From: Acipenser ruthenus
Taxonomy: Eukaryota > Chordata > Actinopteri > Acipenseriformes > Acipenseridae
NCBI RefSeq assembly: GCF_902713425.1
Contig: NC_081198.1
Coordinates: 7,414,492 to 7,478,491, forward strand
Reading direction: 5' to 3'
Length of the DNA: 64,000 nt
The notes below the pieces were generated by a model. That model had not been told where the DNA came from. It ran no database searches and worked only from the letters and a program-made list of their open reading frames with translations. This document shows, in pieces, positions 61,401 through 64,000 of the stretch. The stretch's first letter is position 1. The number at the start of each line of letters is the position of its first letter. A program made the translations under genes and the position numbers.

Positions 61401-61492
61401 TTGCTCTTGTGTGATGTAGATGAAACTGCCAAGCTCTGTGGGACAGAAGAAGATTAAAGCCATCGAGCAGATTCTAACAGAACAGGCAGTCG
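49439..61492 (+). CDS. DMAP1: DMAP1, DNMT1-associated protein 1 (3' end outside window)
   Basis: Subunit of the NuA4/TIP60 acetyltransferase and SRCAP remodelling complexes; also binds DNMT1. Acts in the nucleus. Coding exons seen: 49439-49537, 53474-53565, 54224-54419, 54725-54883, 55669-55836, 57132-57317, 59589-59660 and 61420-61492. They give 348 codons plus one base, with every phase matching. Start [15 protein letters not shown]. Conserved blocks: [20 protein letters not shown]-like segment in exon 2, [20 protein letters not shown], and the SANT/Myb-like domain from W150 ([12 protein letters not shown] to [13 protein letters not shown]). A basic coiled stretch ([20 protein letters not shown]) and [18 protein letters not shown] follow. 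The last exon seen ends QILTEQAVG. The remaining C-terminal exons (human continues VELSPTPTEELV) are not found before 64,000, so the gene is cut by the window edge. Confidence 0.95.
49707..49744. repeat. (TA)n microsatellite
   Basis: About 19 TA units in the first coding intron of DMAP1. Confidence 0.9.
50413..50442. repeat. (TATG)n microsatellite
   Basis: About seven copies of a 4-bp unit in a DMAP1 intron, about 160 bp left of the hAT element. Confidence 0.9.
50600..52357 (-). mobile_element. hAT DNA transposon, internally deleted, ZBED-type transposase remnant
   Basis: The left end reads TAGGGATGTGCACGAC. The right end, reverse-complemented, reads TAGGGGTGAGACCGAATAGT; both fit hAT ends. 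On the minus strand 51930-52090 encodes a BED zinc finger ([18 protein letters not shown] then MLTHLKAKH), with C-x2-C and H-x4-H in place. The segment 51501-51713 encodes a hAT transposase middle part ([18 protein letters not shown], then [18 protein letters not shown]). No C-terminal dimerisation domain was found, and the left ~0.9 kb is AT-rich non-coding sequence, so the copy is non-autonomous. An 8-bp GTTCCTAC precedes the left end (50592-50599) and recurs at 52553-52560, beyond an adjoining SINE. Confidence 0.85.
52356..52552 (-). mobile_element. SINE, 5'-truncated, joined to the hAT right end
   Basis: Same family as the SINEs at 46.0 and 56.3 kb, in the opposite orientation. The ATT tail abuts the hAT terminus, and the body runs to CTCAAGGGTACAACAGCAG, where it stops short of the pol III boxes. 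It has the longer form with the 33-bp internal segment. GTTCCTAC, the repeat also found left of the hAT, follows at once. Confidence 0.85.
54978..54998. repeat. C homopolymer
   Basis: A run of about 20 C residues in the DMAP1 intron following the SANT-start exon. Length is likely to be unstable or imprecisely sequenced. Confidence 0.8.
56297..56526 (+). mobile_element. tRNA-derived SINE, full-length, short form
   Basis: A-box-like TGGAGTAGTGGTTAGGG, B-box GGGTTCAATCCCC, body, and tail GTAAGTCGCCCTGGATAAGG ending in AATAAATAATAATAATAA. It lacks the 33-bp segment of the other two copies. It lies in a DMAP1 intron, in the sense orientation. Confidence 0.9.
57514..58380 (-). mobile_element. Tc1/mariner transposon, decayed and internally deleted
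   Basis: The right end GTCTGAATACTTTTGCAAGG then CACT is the inverse of the common Tc1-group terminus CAGTGCCTTGCAAAAGTATT. The left end CAGTGCCCTGACAAAA is a decayed version preceded by TA. On the minus strand 57840-57930 keeps the transposase motif [20 protein letters not shown]. The copy is about 0.87 kb instead of the family's ~1.3-1.6 kb, and the N-terminal paired-like domain is not recognisable. It lies in a DMAP1 intron and is followed directly by a long (TA)n. Confidence 0.8.
58382..58443. repeat. (TA)n microsatellite at the Tc1 edge
   Basis: About 31 TA units directly adjoining the Tc1 right terminus. Tc1 elements insert at TA, so either the target was already a TA tract or the duplicated TA expanded afterwards. 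Confidence 0.95.
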
Positions 61493-64000
61493 GTGAGTAT
61501 AGACAGCGAGGGTGAGAGAGAGAGAGAGTGTGTAAGAGACTGAGGCACAGACGGGCACTTTTGCTTTGTAGACATTTTCGAACCTTTTCTGCTTGACTCT
61601 CACTGTGTGCTGTTGAACACAGCGAGATGTCACTCGGGCGTGTTACAAAGAACGAGTCCTGGCTTTGATTAATCACCAGGGATGTCATCCCGCGTCTGAG
61701 AGAAGATGTTCCTCCTTTTTGTTGTTTAATTGAAAGAGGTTAAGGGGGAGGGGGGGGTTGTGGGACACAGACCCTAAAATAACATAATTAGGGTTTTGAT
61801 TTTTAAACCGCTGGCACAAGCAAGCTTGCTCTCATTTGAATTTGAAAAATGAATCAGTTCTGTCTTCATCCACTAATAATGTCAATTCAGTAAGACACTA
61901 TATCCAATTCATTATTTTTGGGAAATAAAAATAATACGATAGTGGTAGATTGTCTTTACTAATTAGTAGTGAAAAAAAACTATAGACTAAATTGAAAGTA
62001 ATATACTTTTTTTCCGTGAAGTAAGATTTTTCGATTTTATTTGATTTAAAATAAGTACCTAAATAATTAGCTGCAGTGCACCTTTCCTAGCTGTACATTA
62101 AAAAATAAACCCTGTTGTCAGTGTGGGGGGCTGCTGCTGTATTCATGGTGAAGTACAGCATGTGCAGATTCCATTTTTTTGCCATTTGAACTGTCAGCTT
62201 AACATTTTGAATTGTTCTGTGTGATTCCTGTTCTCTAAATTTACCTGCTACATTATCCTTCCTAAAGTCATACAAGTATTCAAATTAGTTAAAGCAATGC
62301 CAGTTCTTGTACTATACTATTACTGGTCAAAATTGTATTAATATTTACTACTGAATATTTCAAAAATAAAATTAGACCCGGTAATTCTGACAAGAATTAA
62401 TAAACATTGTCTGGTTTCTCTGTATATCAGTTAGGAGGCCGCTCCCCTCTGCCTTTTTCTGGTGCCCTGCCCTCTTTTATTTTATTTTTTTTCAACACAT
62501 TGCCCCTTTTTTCCTTGGGCCTCTTTACACTCAAACTAAATTACGTCACACCTGACCTATAAGAAATTATTTTACACCTGCAAAGAACATGTTACTATGA
62601 AGGATAAAATTGTTTGTGCTGTTTGGACTGGATTTGTTTCCAATGTCCTTCATAAGGCCCAAGGATTTAAATACAATGTAAATGGAAACATATCTCCCTG
62701 CCAGGGCTGTTTCCCCTTCCGCAATTTTATTTATTGATTTATAATAAATGTCAGGGTAAGAGTGACACTAACATGTTTGTTTGGTCTGATCTGTCACTGG
62801 CGTGTGCCATATTGTTGCTAGTCAGGGCAACAACAACCCCTAATAATCTACAATAGGTGTTGAAAACTCCATGAGCCTGCAGTGAATGCCAGAGAGTGAA
62901 TTAACTGGATATACACAGAGAAAAGCTGCACAAATATGTGACCCTTGCTATGCAGATCTTATTTTCAAGAACCACCATTGCTAATTAATGGACTAAAACT
63001 AATTTCTGGATTGAATTAAACATGAGTGCATAAATTAAACATGGGTGTTCCATCAAGGTAAAGTATAGAAACAGAGAGCAAAATATTTCAAACGTTATGA
63101 CTGAGGCTGCTATTCAGAGGTAATACATTACATACCACACTTCACTTAATCCCAGCCTCCAAGTCATTTGCTACCTGTACTGTTGCCAGTAGGTTTCTCC
63201 GGTGTAGTGTACACTGAGCAAGATTGCTTCAGCAGACAAAAGGAAATTCGCAGTAATGAAGCCCCGTTCCTTCCATTACACTAAATCATCTTTTTCTGGC
63301 GTTGGTCGCTGCCAGTGCACATTTCTAAATGCTAAGAATATCATTTAAATAATAAACATGAAGTAAAACTACTGAAATTTATAATATATGAACTATCTGT
63401 AAATTATTTTGGCAAAAACATATATGGCCTAAAAATAGTTTTACAGACTGATCTCCATGTTATTCCAATTTAATCAATCCAAAAATTATTCTTTACTGTT
63501 TTGTTTGCTTATTGGTTTCCATAGTTGCTGAATCATCTAACCTCCAGTTTAAAACCCATTTTTTTAAATCTTAAAAGCTGTAATTTTTTTATTTGTGGCT
63601 ACTGATAAAATATACTGTTTTTTACAAAATGAAAAACCCTCTTACTCTTATGTGTTTATTGCCTTATTGTAATTACCATTATGTGTTGAATGTTAGTGTT
63701 ATCTAAAGAAGTACCCAGTTTGTAAATGAGCTGGTCCTTTACAGTTACTGCTATTGGTTCTTGCAGTCTACCCCAAAGGGAGTACATTGCTGCAAGGTGC
63801 ATGTTGACAGAGCAGGTGTATTAACCTCTAGTTCCCTGTTGTGCATTTCCTTCAAGAATATTCACTTTTTAAACCCCTTTGTGCCATTTGGAAATGACCA
63901 CCATTACTCAGGAAAGGCTGACTAGTACCTTGTGAAAGAAAAAAAAAATGTCAAAAAAGATCTGCTTTAATATTCACCCCCTCCTCTGTTTCATTGCCTG
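61493..64000. other. DMAP1 intron after the eighth coding exon, to the window edge
   Basis: No further DMAP1 exon is recognisable. The sequence is AT-rich with homopolymer runs and no element I can name. Confidence 0.5.

Overview
This is vertebrate nuclear DNA: intron-rich genes with consensus splice sites, AT-rich spacers, many microsatellites, and SINE, LINE, hAT and Tc1 remnants. The protein genes are orthologues of genes on human 1p34.1: MUTYH, TOE1, TESK2, ARMH1, TMEM53 and DMAP1. The repeats (a tRNA-derived SINE ending in the fish-type 'GTCGCCCTGGATAAGGGCGT' tail, an L2-like LINE with the same tail, and a CR1-like LINE) point to a ray-finned fish. I think a non-teleost such as a sturgeon or paddlefish is most likely. 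That species guess rests on remembered repeat families and is moderate at best.

Layout. 0.5-3.4 kb: MUTYH on the minus strand, apparently a decaying pseudogene. 3.5-3.85 kb: two small inverted-repeat elements. 5.8-7.8 kb: a complete four-exon THAP gene (281 aa, minus strand) with a P-element-transposase-like C-terminus, lying between MUTYH and TOE1. 9.1-12.4 kb: TOE1 (plus, 7 coding exons, 522 aa). 15.7-31.2 kb: TESK2 (minus, 10 coding exons, 712 aa), with a probable 5' UTR exon near 36.9 kb. 38.8-44.2 kb: ARMH1 (minus, 11 coding exons, about 405 aa), head to head with TMEM53 (plus, 45.1-47.2 kb, 3 exons, 282 aa). 49.4 kb to the right edge: DMAP1 (plus), coding exons 1-8, with the 3' exons outside the window. 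In every gene read as intact the exon phases join and the summed CDS length is consistent, which supports the models.

The genes do not form an operon-like unit. They are separate housekeeping or signalling genes: base-excision repair (MUTYH, probably dead here), snRNA 3' processing (TOE1), cofilin kinase (TESK2), nuclear-envelope DUF829 protein (TMEM53), armadillo-like protein (ARMH1) and chromatin remodelling/acetylation (DMAP1).

Main points for a second look: loss of MUTYH, the domesticated THAP gene with an HCF-1-binding-type motif, two GC-AG introns, a hAT/SINE composite inside one perfect 8-bp target duplication, a LINE and SINE sharing the same 3' tail, and paired SBS (ZNF143/THAP11-type) motifs upstream of DMAP1. 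I recognised no retrovirus, LTR element, Polinton, toxin gene or CRISPR array.
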